Below, piece after piece: positions 7,984 to 15,083 of a stretch of 16,143 nucleotides of DNA (its first letter is position 1; each line of letters begins with the position of its first letter). The notes below the pieces were generated by a model. The model did no database searches, had not been told where the DNA came from, and saw only the letters and a list, made by a program, of their open reading frames with translations. The position numbers were made by a program, and so were the translations under genes. Source of the DNA: Candidatus Kaiserbacteria bacterium (lineage in GTDB: Bacteria > Patescibacteriota > Minisyncoccia > Phycocordibacterales > UBA918); NCBI GenBank assembly GCA_003245875.1, contig QKBW01000026.1:1-16143 (forward strand), read 5' to 3'.

Positions 7984-9090
7984 ATGGAAAAGCGTTCTGT
8001 AAAAAAGATAACACTGAAAAGGAAGATCTTTCTGCGTCTTCGTTCTTTTGGTTTGTCTGCGCGCTCGGCTTTCGTTGTACAAAATCTCTCGGTACTGATC
8101 AATGCCGGCATGGGTGTTGTTGATGCACTCTATTCTGTGCTTGATGAAGTAAGTTCTTGGCGGTTGCGCGCTGCTCTCAAAGAAGTTATTGCCGATGTTA
8201 ATGACGGTATTCCTTTATCACGCGCGCTTGAAGACGCGCGTATGGTTTCACCATATACGTTGGTGTTGGTCCAATTGGGTGAACGCTCGGGACGTTTGTC
8301 CAAAAACCTCCATATTGCCGCTGTGCAGAATGAGAAAGAAGAAATCTTTCGGTCTCGCGTACGCTCGGCGCTGTCGTACTCGATTTTTGTACTGACCGTG
8401 GCTGTGGTTATTGGGGTTGGGATTGCCTGGTTTGTTTTGCCGCAGGTAGCGCAGTTCTTCTTGGAAATTGATGCCCCGTTACCATTTTTGACCGTCCTCA
8501 TCATTCGTACCGGCATTGTGTTGCAGCAGTGGGGGTGGGTATTAATACCGGCGTTTTGTGTGTTCGTGCTCATGCTCTTCTACTTTTTATTCAGTTTTCC
8601 AAAGACACGCTTTATCGGGCATTCGTTACTTTTTCATACACCAGTCATCGGTCGCCTTATAAAAGAAACCGAGATATCACGTTTTGGGTTTATTACCGGC
8701 TCCATGCTAGAAGCAGGGGTGCCACTCAGTATCGTATTTGAGCTGCTTCCCCAAACGACAACATTTGGTAATTATCGCCGATTGTACACAGAGCTGGGTG
8801 CACAAATAATAGAAGGACAAACGTTCAGGCAAATTTTTTCGGATATTAAAAGAGCCAAACGCCTGTTGCCTTTGTCAGTGAGACAGATGGTTGTCGGTGC
8901 CGAACAGTCGGGCACACTGGCGGAGACGTATCGTACGATTGGTGAGATGTATGAAGCTAAGGTCGATGTGACCTCTCGTTCGATTCCGACTTTCTTAGAA
9001 CCGTTACTACTGATCATGATTGGGGGAGTCGTAGCCATCTTGGCTTTGGGTATCCTCTTGCCGATTTATCAATTGGGATTATATCTGTAA
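7984..9090 (+). CDS. pilC: Type IV pilus inner-membrane platform protein PilC (GspF family)
   Basis: This 368-residue polytopic membrane protein is the partner of PilB and passes ATPase motion to the growing pilus. It has two T2SSF domains. The first (about residues 30-125) contains NLSVLINAGMGVVDAL and the conserved LVQLGERSGRL. The second (about 230-335) contains FGFITGSMLEAGVPL and MVVGAEQSGTL. Hydrophobic helices lie at about 128-150, 172-200 and 338-362. The length is slightly below the usual 400 or so, mainly through a short N-terminus. ATG 7984 is 4 bases after the pilB stop, and the first pseudopilin gene begins 6 bases after its own stop, so the cassette looks like one operon. No Shine-Dalgarno sequence is present. 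The call is firm. Confidence 0.94.
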   Translation: MEKRSVKKITLKRKIFLRLRSFGLSARSAFVVQNLSVLINAGMGVVDALYSVLDEVSSWRLRAALKEVIADVNDGIPLSRALEDARMVSPYTLVLVQLGERSGRLSKNLHIAAVQNEKEEIFRSRVRSALSYSIFVLTVAVVIGVGIAWFVLPQVAQFFLEIDAPLPFLTVLIIRTGIVLQQWGWVLIPAFCVFVLMLFYFLFSFPKTRFIGHSLLFHTPVIGRLIKETEISRFGFITGSMLEAGVPLSIVFELLPQTTTFGNYRRLYTELGAQIIEGQTFRQIFSDIKRAKRLLPLSVRQMVVGAEQSGTLAETYRTIGEMYEAKVDVTSRSIPTFLEPLLLIMIGGVVAILALGILLPIYQLGLYL

Positions 9091-9096
9091 CGCGTT

Positions 9097-9897
9097 ATGG
9101 CATACGGCATGTACCAACACTCGCACGCGCAGGGCTTGACGGTGGTAGAGGTAATGGTGGCCTTAGGTATCTTCACCATGCTTTCCATGGCAGGGTATCA
9201 GACCTTCGTCTGGACGGCGAACGCTTTGTCGGAATCCTCTTTGTCACACCGAGCGTTGTGGTTGGCTAGTGAAGGAGTGGAAGCCGCGTATGCTATCGGG
9301 CGCGATGATTTTGCAGCACTACAGCCTGGTAGTTGGGGTATCACCGATGCATCAGGTACCTGGCAATTTTCAGGTAGTAGTGATGTAACAGATGGTGTGT
9401 TCACCCGTACGGTGTCGTTGACTGCTCTTGACCCTCAGACAGTGGTCGCCGATGCTGCCGTGGAGTGGGAGTATAAAGGCCAGACATACACCAAATCGTT
9501 GGAACGACGTATCACCAATTGGCACCGTACTGAACAGACAGAGGCCGACCAGGTGACCATTGACACATCAGGGGCGTACATAGATTTTGATACACTGCGC
9601 GGGGTAACACTTGCCACTACGAACGGTAGTTCACTGGTGGTTACCTCAATCAGCATCTCATGGAACAAGAACATGCGCACACTGACCCAAGTAATGAGCC
9701 CGTTTGGAGTGGTGGTGTACGGCCCAGCCGAAGTTTCGTCTGGTGACACGATCACGCTGCCAGTTGGCTTGTCGCTAACCTCAGTGTCACAGGAGTTGTC
9801 TTTTGTGTTTGATAAAAACATGACCAACACGGACTTCACCATCAACTTCTTCTTTGGTGATGGGTCTACACAAACGGTGACGCTAACCAATATTTGA
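9097..9897 (+). CDS. Minor pseudopilin with class III signal peptide (PilV/GspI-position)
   Basis: This 266-residue protein starts with a short leader ending in Gly13. The prepilin peptidase site is QG|LTVVE, followed by a hydrophobic helix (VMVALGIFTMLSMAGYQTFV). Glu at mature position 5 (Glu18) is the residue needed for pilin packing. The rest is a Ser/Thr-rich extracellular domain. A C-terminal beta-rich section (about 165-266) has a LSFVFDKNM segment and an INFFFGDGSTQ segment near the end, resembling the beta-sandwich ends of some CPR and archaeal pilin-like proteins. This likeness is from memory. It is the first of three pilin-like genes after pilC, the order seen for minor pilins in PilV-PilW-PilX and GspI-J-K loci. 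It is probably part of the tip or priming complex. It is long for a minor pilin, so an adhesive role is possible. Confidence 0.85.
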   Translation: MAYGMYQHSHAQGLTVVEVMVALGIFTMLSMAGYQTFVWTANALSESSLSHRALWLASEGVEAAYAIGRDDFAALQPGSWGITDASGTWQFSGSSDVTDGVFTRTVSLTALDPQTVVADAAVEWEYKGQTYTKSLERRITNWHRTEQTEADQVTIDTSGAYIDFDTLRGVTLATTNGSSLVVTSISISWNKNMRTLTQVMSPFGVVVYGPAEVSSGDTITLPVGLSLTSVSQELSFVFDKNMTNTDFTINFFFGDGSTQTVTLTNI

Positions 9898-9898
9898 T

Positions 9899-10381
9899 AT
9901 GGTACACGTACACACACAGCGCGGGACATCCTTGATAGAGACCATTATTGCCGTTGGTCTGGTCTCGTTGTTGGTGTTGGTGGCGACTACGTTTGTACAG
10001 TTTGTATTTCACGCCGAAGGGAGATTGTCTTTAACAAGTGAGGTATCTTGGCAGGCACAGCAGGCATTAATGGCATTACGAGAACGGGTTGTCGCTGCTG
10101 ATAGCGTTGTTGCACCCACGGCGGGTAACGCAGATACTACGTTGACTCTACAAACTACATCCGGTACGTATGACATCACCGATGACAACGGCGTCTTATC
10201 TGCGGTGGATGGCGGGACAGTTGTCTCGTTACACCGAGATCTGGTGACTGTTAGTTCGGTTGCGTTTACCAATCTTTCAACCACACAAACTACCGTGGTA
10301 CGCGTATCCTTTACTATGACAGCAACAAACGGAAGAGACACAGTACAGCAGACGTTTTACACCACTATTACATCACCATGA
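9899..10381 (+). CDS. Minor pseudopilin with prepilin cleavage motif (PilW/GspJ-position)
   Basis: This 160-residue protein has a nine-residue leader ending in Arg-Gly. The cleavage site is RG|TSLIE, with Glu14 at mature position 5, followed by the hydrophobic helix TIIAVGLVSLLVLVATTFV. A region beginning EVSWQAQQALMALRERVV then leads into a beta-rich globular part, as in GspJ/PilW-like pseudopilins. The protein is shorter than most PilW proteins. The ATG at 9899 is one base after the previous stop, and the gene's own stop overlaps the next start (ATGA at 10378-10381). It should be secreted through the membrane by the pilus assembly machinery and sit at the pilus base or tip. The pilin-like nature is clear. 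The exact PilW/GspJ equivalence is from position and likeness. Confidence 0.84.
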   Translation: MVHVHTQRGTSLIETIIAVGLVSLLVLVATTFVQFVFHAEGRLSLTSEVSWQAQQALMALRERVVAADSVVAPTAGNADTTLTLQTTSGTYDITDDNGVLSAVDGGTVVSLHRDLVTVSSVAFTNLSTTQTTVVRVSFTMTATNGRDTVQQTFYTTITSP

Positions 10382-10758
10382 CGTTTCCCAGCCAACAACC
10401 ACAGAGAGGTTTTAGTGCGGTATTTATATCGTTGATTATTGCCAGTATTACGGTTGTCTTTGCGTTGACGGCATCCACTGTAGCGCTCGGTACTGTTCGT
10501 ACTAGCCGCTTGGTGGGAGAACGTTTATCTTTTGATCAAACCTATGCGTCGTGTCGAGATGAGGCGCTCATGCGTTTGCGTGAGCAGCCTACCTCGCAAA
10601 TAACTGGCAGTACATCTATTGGCGGTGGCACGTGTACGTATAATATTGGAGGAGCAGTGCCGAGTATATCGGTACATTACACGTATACGTACCAAGCCCG
10701 AGAGCGTTCGGGCACTGTGATGGTCACACAACTCTATCCGCGCATGGAAATACAATAA
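10378..10758 (+). CDS. Pseudopilin lacking Glu5 (PilX/GspK-position)
   Basis: This 126-residue protein has a leader ending in QRG. The predicted cleavage is RG|FSAVF, followed by the hydrophobic helix ISLIIASITVVFALTAS. Unlike its two neighbours, mature position 5 is Phe16, not Glu. Absence of Glu5 is known for GspK, the pseudopilin placed at the very tip, where no subunit above needs pairing. The globular part is small (about 90 residues), so GspK's large inserted domain is missing. It has two cysteines (CRDEALMRLRE and GTCTYN) that may form a disulfide outside the cell. It is third in the pseudopilin series and overlaps the upstream gene by four bases. It may be the tip subunit. A PilX-like role is an alternative. 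Confidence 0.78.
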   Translation: MTFPSQQPQRGFSAVFISLIIASITVVFALTASTVALGTVRTSRLVGERLSFDQTYASCRDEALMRLREQPTSQITGSTSIGGGTCTYNIGGAVPSISVHYTYTYQARERSGTVMVTQLYPRMEIQ

Positions 10759-10784
10759 CTGTGTTTACACCGATTCATACGTTT

Positions 10785-10814
10785 TTTACACCAGATATCA
10801 GATACCTGTATACT
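10785..10814 (+). promoter_or_regulatory. Promoter for the small membrane protein gene at 10846
   Basis: TTTACA (10785-10790) and TATACT (10809-10814) have an 18-base spacer, in the 87-base gap after the pilus cassette. The start codon is 31 bases beyond the -10 box. No hairpin terminator is visible in this gap, so read-through from the pilus operon is possible. Confidence 0.55.
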
Positions 10815-10845
10815 ATAAAGAGGTTAGTAGTCTAACATCATTACT

Positions 10846-11256
10846 ATGGAAACATATGCAAAAAGAGTCTTGCTAGCTTTAGGGTTGGGTATCTTGTTCG
10901 CACTAATCGATATTACTTTTGTGGGTAGGCAAGACGCTTCGGTTTGGAATATTCATGAACCATTTTTCTGGTACGTATTCCTTTCTCGAGCGCCAATCGG
11001 TTTCTTTGTCGGTTTGGTTGGCGTAGTGACCAAACACCCAATTCTGAAATTTGTACACATGCGTTATCTGCGTGGAATCGGTGTTGGTACACTGCTCTCG
11101 CTTGGCTTGGCAGTGTCTGTCTTTTATGAATCTACTAGTACATGGGATACATTCTGGTTGGTAGTATTGTCCGGTGCATTTTATGGATTAGCAGTTGATG
11201 CCATTACCACGTGGGTTTTTGGCGACGGAAAGAAACTGCTTGTTTACGAATCTTGA
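10846..11256 (+). CDS. Small four-helix membrane protein of unknown function
   Basis: I do not recognise this 136-residue protein. It has four hydrophobic segments, at about residues 7-26, 42-62 (with an SRAPIGFFVGLVGVV stretch), 74-92 and 100-122. Short polar loops separate them, and a charged C-terminal tail follows (GDGKKLLVYES). There are no cysteines, no enzymatic motifs and no signal peptidase site. It has its own promoter and sits between the pilus cassette and the MacAB operon, with gaps of 87 and 113 bases, so no operon partner is indicated. The start has no Shine-Dalgarno sequence; an AGAGG at 10819-10823 is too far upstream. The coding call rests on the coherent membrane topology, the promoter and the full use of the space. 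Confidence 0.78.
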   Translation: METYAKRVLLALGLGILFALIDITFVGRQDASVWNIHEPFFWYVFLSRAPIGFFVGLVGVVTKHPILKFVHMRYLRGIGVGTLLSLGLAVSVFYESTSTWDTFWLVVLSGAFYGLAVDAITTWVFGDGKKLLVYES

Positions 11257-11354
11257 CAACGACAGTTTGCACCTTGAAAGATGCTTTGTTGTCTCGATAA
11301 ACAGTGAAATAATGCCAGTATGGGAACGTATTAGTAGGCGAGGTTTATTCAATT

Positions 11355-11360
11355 TATTCT
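11355..11360 (+). promoter_or_regulatory. -10-like box TATTCT just before the MacA-like gene
   Basis: TATTCT lies nine bases before ATG 11370, the same geometry as the boxes before the genes at 5947, 15084 and 15680. A weak -35-like TTAGTA (11331-11336) is 18 bases upstream. A perfect TTGACA at 11253-11258 overlaps the preceding stop codon but has no -10 box at the right distance. Confidence 0.33.
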
Positions 11361-11369
11361 GACTACGAT

Positions 11370-13124
11370 ATGAGGTTTGTAAAAATTGCCGTGGCATATG
11401 TTCAGAGCCATGTGCGATATGTGGTGGCTGGTTTGGTAGGAATGGCAGTTATCTATGGTGGGTACGCATATTTTTTCGGCTCTAGTAATGATACGGCCGA
11501 CACCTCTTTTTATGTAGTTAACACGGTGGATGTCGGCGAGGTAACTTCCGGCATTGAAACTACCGGAGATATTGTTGCTGCACAAAAACTTGACCTTGAT
11601 GTATACAAGCAGCTCAGTCGCATTGATGCGGTCAATGTGCAGAATGGTGGTCATGTTGACGCAGGAGATGTATTGATCGCGTTTGATAGTAGTGATGCTT
11701 CTGTTGATGCACAGTCGGCGCAGGTGTCTTTAACTGAAGCACAACTTAGTCTGCAGGAGGCACAAAAGACGGCGGTCGATCCAAGTACACAAATTCGTAC
11801 AACCGAGAATCAGATTGCTGGCTACCAACAAACTATCAACAATGCTGAGAATAATCGTAATAATGCATTATATGACTTTTTGAATAAAGACCTTGAATTC
11901 ATTCCTGACACTGATGACCCCGAAGCCTTGGACAACCGTAAGGTACCAACAATTTCTGGGCGCTATGTAAGCACAGAACAAGGTTACTACACTATTGAAG
12001 TGTATGGGTCTGGCTCCGATACAGGTTTGTCTTACTTAGTACGTGGACTGGAATCTAGTCATGGTGCATTGGTATATAACAAGGCACTTCCTATTGGTAC
12101 TCGTGGGCTATATGTGACGTTTAGTACTGATGTACAAAAAGGTGATAAGTGGACTGTGTACGTGCCGAATACCCAAATTGCTGCTTATGCTGAGAATAAG
12201 GCAAGTTATGAAATGTCTTTGGACAGTGTGAACAAATCAGTTGAGGACGCAAAAGTTAGTTTGGCTAATGCTCAACAAGAGCTTGCGACATTGCAATTGA
12301 CAGATGCTTCTGATTACCGTGATCTCACGGTTGCCAAGGCGCAATCTACTGTTTCTGAAGCATGGCAAAAACTCTCACAGGCGTACGATGCAGTTGACGA
12401 ACGTGAGATCGTTGCACCATTCGCTGGTACGGTAGAGGGTATGGAAAACGTAGTTGAAGGAGCTACTCCGACAGGAGGTACAAGTGACAGTATTACTCTT
12501 GGTACACTTATCTCAGACGAATTTTTGACCACCTTTACTCTCGGTGCAGCGGATGTATCAAAGGTATCAGTTGGACAGCGGGTAAAGGTAACTGTCACTT
12601 CATTTTCGGATCAGCCTACATTTGACGCTTACATAACACAGATCAGTTCACTACCTGAATCCAGTGGGGTGGCACAGTATGAAGTAAAAGCACTTCTTAG
12701 TTATGACCGAGAAACCGCGTCAGTTGTCTTGCGCGAGGGTATGCTGGCTGATATCGAGATTGTGCAGGAAGAAAAAACTGATGCGGTTCGTATACCAACA
12801 AGTGCAATTACCTATGAGCAAGGCCAACCAATGGTAACTGTCATCGACAGTTTGACCGATACGCAGCAGCAGCAAGTTGATCGTATGGGCATTGTTCGTT
12901 TGGCGGCTGGTGATACTTTACCTACGTACCAAGTCAGTGTGACCCTTGGTATTGCCGGTCAGTACTACACTGAGATAACAGATGGTCTTACTGAAGGACA
13001 GATGATAGTTTCTACCGCCACTACAGATACCAGTTCGACTGCAGTGGTTGAACAATCAAGTTTTGGTCCCCGTGATGGCAGTGGTGGGGGAGCAGGGGCT
13101 GGACAGGTACCACCGCAGGGTTAA
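11370..13124 (+). CDS. MacA/HlyD-type periplasmic adaptor subunit with an inserted domain
   Basis: This 584-residue membrane-anchored adaptor works with the ABC exporter encoded next. It has an N-terminal TM helix (about residues 15-37). A first half of a biotinyl-lipoyl-like domain follows (about 62-105, with INAVNVQNGGHVDAGDVL-like spacing around IDAVNVQNGG). The first coiled-coil arm (about 105-172) is rich in Ala/Gln/Glu. A beta-rich insert (about 175-265) then occurs, containing ISGRYVSTEQGYYTIEVYG, GTRGLYVTF and KGDKWTVYVP. A second coiled arm (about 266-328) is followed by the returning lipoyl half (EIVAPFAGTVEGM, from about 343), then beta-barrel and membrane-proximal domains (about 380-550). 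A Gly-rich tail ends the protein. MacA is typically about 370 residues and has no domain at this place. The start codon is inferred from the -10 box nine bases upstream and from the TM position. The family is clear; the transported substrate is unknown. Confidence 0.9.
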   Translation: MRFVKIAVAYVQSHVRYVVAGLVGMAVIYGGYAYFFGSSNDTADTSFYVVNTVDVGEVTSGIETTGDIVAAQKLDLDVYKQLSRIDAVNVQNGGHVDAGDVLIAFDSSDASVDAQSAQVSLTEAQLSLQEAQKTAVDPSTQIRTTENQIAGYQQTINNAENNRNNALYDFLNKDLEFIPDTDDPEALDNRKVPTISGRYVSTEQGYYTIEVYGSGSDTGLSYLVRGLESSHGALVYNKALPIGTRGLYVTFSTDVQKGDKWTVYVPNTQIAAYAENKASYEMSLDSVNKSVEDAKVSLANAQQELATLQLTDASDYRDLTVAKAQSTVSEAWQKLSQAYDAVDEREIVAPFAGTVEGMENVVEGATPTGGTSDSITLGTLISDEFLTTFTLGAADVSKVSVGQRVKVTVTSFSDQPTFDAYITQISSLPESSGVAQYEVKALLSYDRETASVVLREGMLADIEIVQEEKTDAVRIPTSAITYEQGQPMVTVIDSLTDTQQQQVDRMGIVRLAAGDTLPTYQVSVTLGIAGQYYTEITDGLTEGQMIVSTATTDTSSTAVVEQSSFGPRDGSGGGAGAGQVPPQG

Positions 13125-13140
13125 TAACAATATATGACAT

Positions 13141-13848
13141 ATGACCAATAAAACTCCTATTGTTGAACTGGTCGATATCTCTAAGAGCTTCTTTTTGGCA
13201 GGGGGGACAGAGGTACCGATTCTGCATAAGGTCGACCTGGTAGTAAATGAGGGAGATATGATGGCTATTCTTGGGCCGTCCGGATCCGGCAAATCAACCC
13301 TCATGAATATTATTGGCGGTCTCGATATTGCAACGAGTGGCACATATCGTTTTGATGGTAAGTTAGTCAATGACATGACCTCTGATGAATTGGCAGAGTT
13401 GCGTTCCTCAGACATCAGCTTTATCTTCCAGTCATTTCATTTGCTGCCTAGTAAGACGGTGTACCAAAATGTATTTTTGCCACTGATTTATCAACGCACA
13501 TTTACTGGTGATTATGATGAATACGTAACCCATGCCTTGCATCGAGCATCGTTAGATGAATCACAGTGGCACAAAAAACCAAACCAACTTTCCGGTGGTC
13601 AGCGTCAACGTGTTGCAATTGCTCGAGCTTTGGTAGCTCGTCCGCGGTTGCTTTTGGCCGATGAACCGACTGGTAACCTCGATTCTCATACCGGAGAAAA
13701 TATCATTGATTCGCTCACTTATCTTAATGAAAAATACGGCACGACTATTGTCATGGTAACTCACGATGAATCACTGACTGAGGTGGTCCATCGTGTGGTG
13801 AATATCAAAGATGGGTATGTGAATGAAAGTACAACTGCTAAGAAATAA
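13141..13848 (+). CDS. MacB/LolD-type ABC transporter ATP-binding protein
   Basis: This 235-residue cytoplasmic ATPase powers the MacB-type exporter whose permease is the next gene. Walker A GPSGSGKST is at residues 45-53, the Q-loop is in FIFQSFHLLPSKTVYQNV, the signature LSGGQRQRV starts at residue 150, Walker B LLLADEPTGNLD is at about 169-180, and the switch His is in VMVTHDE. The wording DEPTGNLD and the HLLPSKTVYQNV segment are typical of the MacB/LolD/FtsE subfamily. The length is normal. It starts 16 bases after the adaptor gene and ends 4 bases before the likely start of the permease, so all three are one operon. In Escherichia coli MacB the ATPase and permease are fused. Here they are separate, as is usual in Gram-positive and many other bacteria. 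An ATG at 13134 is out of frame. Confidence 0.95.
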   Translation: MTNKTPIVELVDISKSFFLAGGTEVPILHKVDLVVNEGDMMAILGPSGSGKSTLMNIIGGLDIATSGTYRFDGKLVNDMTSDELAELRSSDISFIFQSFHLLPSKTVYQNVFLPLIYQRTFTGDYDEYVTHALHRASLDESQWHKKPNQLSGGQRQRVAIARALVARPRLLLADEPTGNLDSHTGENIIDSLTYLNEKYGTTIVMVTHDESLTEVVHRVVNIKDGYVNESTTAKK

Positions 13849-13852
13849 AAAT

Positions 13853-15034
13853 ATGAAGACCCGTTTTCTTATTCAAGAATCAATTCAAGCACTACACAGT
13901 AATTTAATGCGATCCATGCTTACTGTGATCGGTATCGTAGTTGGTATTTTTTCAGTAACGGCCATGCTGGCACTCGGTGAAGGTCTTTCATCTAATGTTT
14001 TGGATCGTTTTAGCTCATTTGCTTCTGGAGACCTCAGTGTCTCTGGTGATATTACGTACGCTGATTACTCTTGGATTGTTTCACAACCATACGTTACAAG
14101 TGCGCTTGGTTCTCTCTCGGTAGGCAGTACTGATGTGGTAGCATTCAATACCGACTTTTCGCCATCTATCTTGTCTGTGCTTGGTGACTATGCAGATATA
14201 CAAAAGTACTCTGTGGATGAAGGCGAGGTATTTGACTGGACGGACCCCGGCTTTAATGACCTAAAAGTTGTGGTATCAGATGGGTTTGCTGACGCTGTCG
14301 CAGAAGATACCGGGCGCTCAGTAGTGGGAAAAGATATTACTATTGGTGGTACCTTATATACAGTTATTGGTGTGATTTCTTCAAACTCAATGCAGTACAC
14401 ACGTGGTGATGGTGTGATTATGGTGCCGTATGCTGCGGCTATTGGGACATTCACTAATTCAAAGTCGTTCTCTTCAGTCGCAGTACTTTTACAGGACTCG
14501 TCATATTATGAAATTGCTGGCCAACATATTTTAGCCGGGCTCAATGCATCACGTCAGCTAGCAGCAGACAGTGAAGATGAATTTAGTGTGGAGACCTCAC
14601 AATCATTCATTGAAACAGCACAGGAGACCACAAACATGATCAGTTTGTTCCTGGGAATTGTTGGTAGCATTGCGTTGTTTGTCGGTGGTATTGGTACGAT
14701 GAATATGATGCTCACCACAGTCACTGAACGCACTAAGGAGATTGGTTTGCGCAAGGCGGTTGGCGCTCGTGATCGCGACGTCATGCTACAGATTCTGATT
14801 GAGTCAGTGGTACTGACCGGCATTGGTGGTTTGGTAGGTATTTTGTTGACGATAGTTGGTGGGCAGTTGGCCAACACGCTTTTGGCTGATAATGAAATGA
14901 TCAAGGTACTCATTAACGCTAAGGTGATCATGGTTGCTGCCTTTGTTTCATTAATTGTGGGCGTAGTGTTTGGTCTGTACCCGGCACGTAATGCAGCACG
15001 TTTGCAGCCGGTTGATGCATTGCGCTCTGAATAA
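13853..15034 (+). CDS. MacB-like ABC exporter permease (MacB_PCD + FtsX domains)
   Basis: This 393-residue membrane protein of the exporter has an N-terminal TM helix (about residues 18-42, with the family-typical SNLMRSMLTVIGIVVGIFSV). An extracytoplasmic MacB core domain follows (about 43-260). A C-terminal FtsX region has three TM helices (about 265-390), with the hallmark GGIGTMNMMLTTVTERTKEIGLRKAVGA and the closing GLYPARNAARLQPVDALR. ATG 13853 is chosen. An in-frame ATG at 13823 would add ten residues but overlaps the ATPase gene by 26 bases, and its extension (MKVQLLRNKN) has no homology value. It is translated right after the ATPase and is the last gene of the adaptor-ATPase-permease operon. 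MacB mechanotransmission normally drives substrate toward TolC. A CPR cell probably lacks TolC, so the exporter probably releases a peptide, lipid or envelope component outside the membrane. Confidence 0.93.
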   Translation: MKTRFLIQESIQALHSNLMRSMLTVIGIVVGIFSVTAMLALGEGLSSNVLDRFSSFASGDLSVSGDITYADYSWIVSQPYVTSALGSLSVGSTDVVAFNTDFSPSILSVLGDYADIQKYSVDEGEVFDWTDPGFNDLKVVVSDGFADAVAEDTGRSVVGKDITIGGTLYTVIGVISSNSMQYTRGDGVIMVPYAAAIGTFTNSKSFSSVAVLLQDSSYYEIAGQHILAGLNASRQLAADSEDEFSVETSQSFIETAQETTNMISLFLGIVGSIALFVGGIGTMNMMLTTVTERTKEIGLRKAVGARDRDVMLQILIESVVLTGIGGLVGILLTIVGGQLANTLLADNEMIKVLINAKVIMVAAFVSLIVGVVFGLYPARNAARLQPVDALRSE

Positions 15035-15042
15035 ATAGGAAA

Positions 15043-15067
15043 GCTGCGGGGCCTTTGGCCCCGCAGC
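15043..15067 (+). terminator. Strong hairpin after the MacAB operon, without a T-tract
   Basis: GCTGCGGGGCC (15043-15053) pairs perfectly with GGCCCCGCAGC (15057-15067) across a TTT loop. The sequence after it, ATGTATACTTA, is not T-rich, so intrinsic termination toward the right may be weak. On the opposite strand the flank reads TTTCCTATTTA. The apical core CC-TTT-GG matches the other two hairpins in the window. It may also protect the mRNA 3' end. Confidence 0.65.
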
Positions 15068-15070
15068 ATG

Positions 15071-15076
15071 TATACT
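15071..15076 (+). promoter_or_regulatory. -10-like box TATACT, seven bases before ATG 15084
   Basis: TATACT ends seven bases before the start codon, implying a leaderless transcript. The -35 position falls inside the hairpin at 15043-15067 and shows no match. ATACTT (15072-15077) and AAGTAT (15080-15085) form an inverted repeat across the start region. GTATACT and ACAAGTATG are shared with the region before the receiver gene. Confidence 0.4.
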
Positions 15077-15083
15077 TACAAGT

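Noticed and set aside
8130..8573. A 147-codon minus-strand frame within pilC
   Set aside because: It is a shadow of the T2SSF region. Its translation is low-complexity Ser/Thr/Asn with no motif.
9435..9929. A 164-codon minus-strand frame across the first pseudopilin
   Set aside because: It is the antisense shadow of a pilin-type gene with intact signal peptide. No promoter or start context is seen on that strand.
11253..11293. Perfect TTGACA overlapping a stop codon, plus the inverted repeat GACAAC...GTTGTC
   Set aside because: No -10 box lies 16-18 bases after the TTGACA. The repeat is only six bases with a 27-base loop and no T-tract, so neither a promoter nor a terminator is supported.
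12860..12876. Short CAG repeat in the adaptor gene
   Set aside because: Only about four units that encode a Gln run in a normal coding context. It is too short to suggest phase variation.
13823..13852. Earlier in-frame ATG for the MacB-type permease
   Set aside because: It would overlap the ATPase gene by 26 bases and add ten residues unlike the family's N-terminus. ATG 13853 gives the normal start just before the first TM helix.
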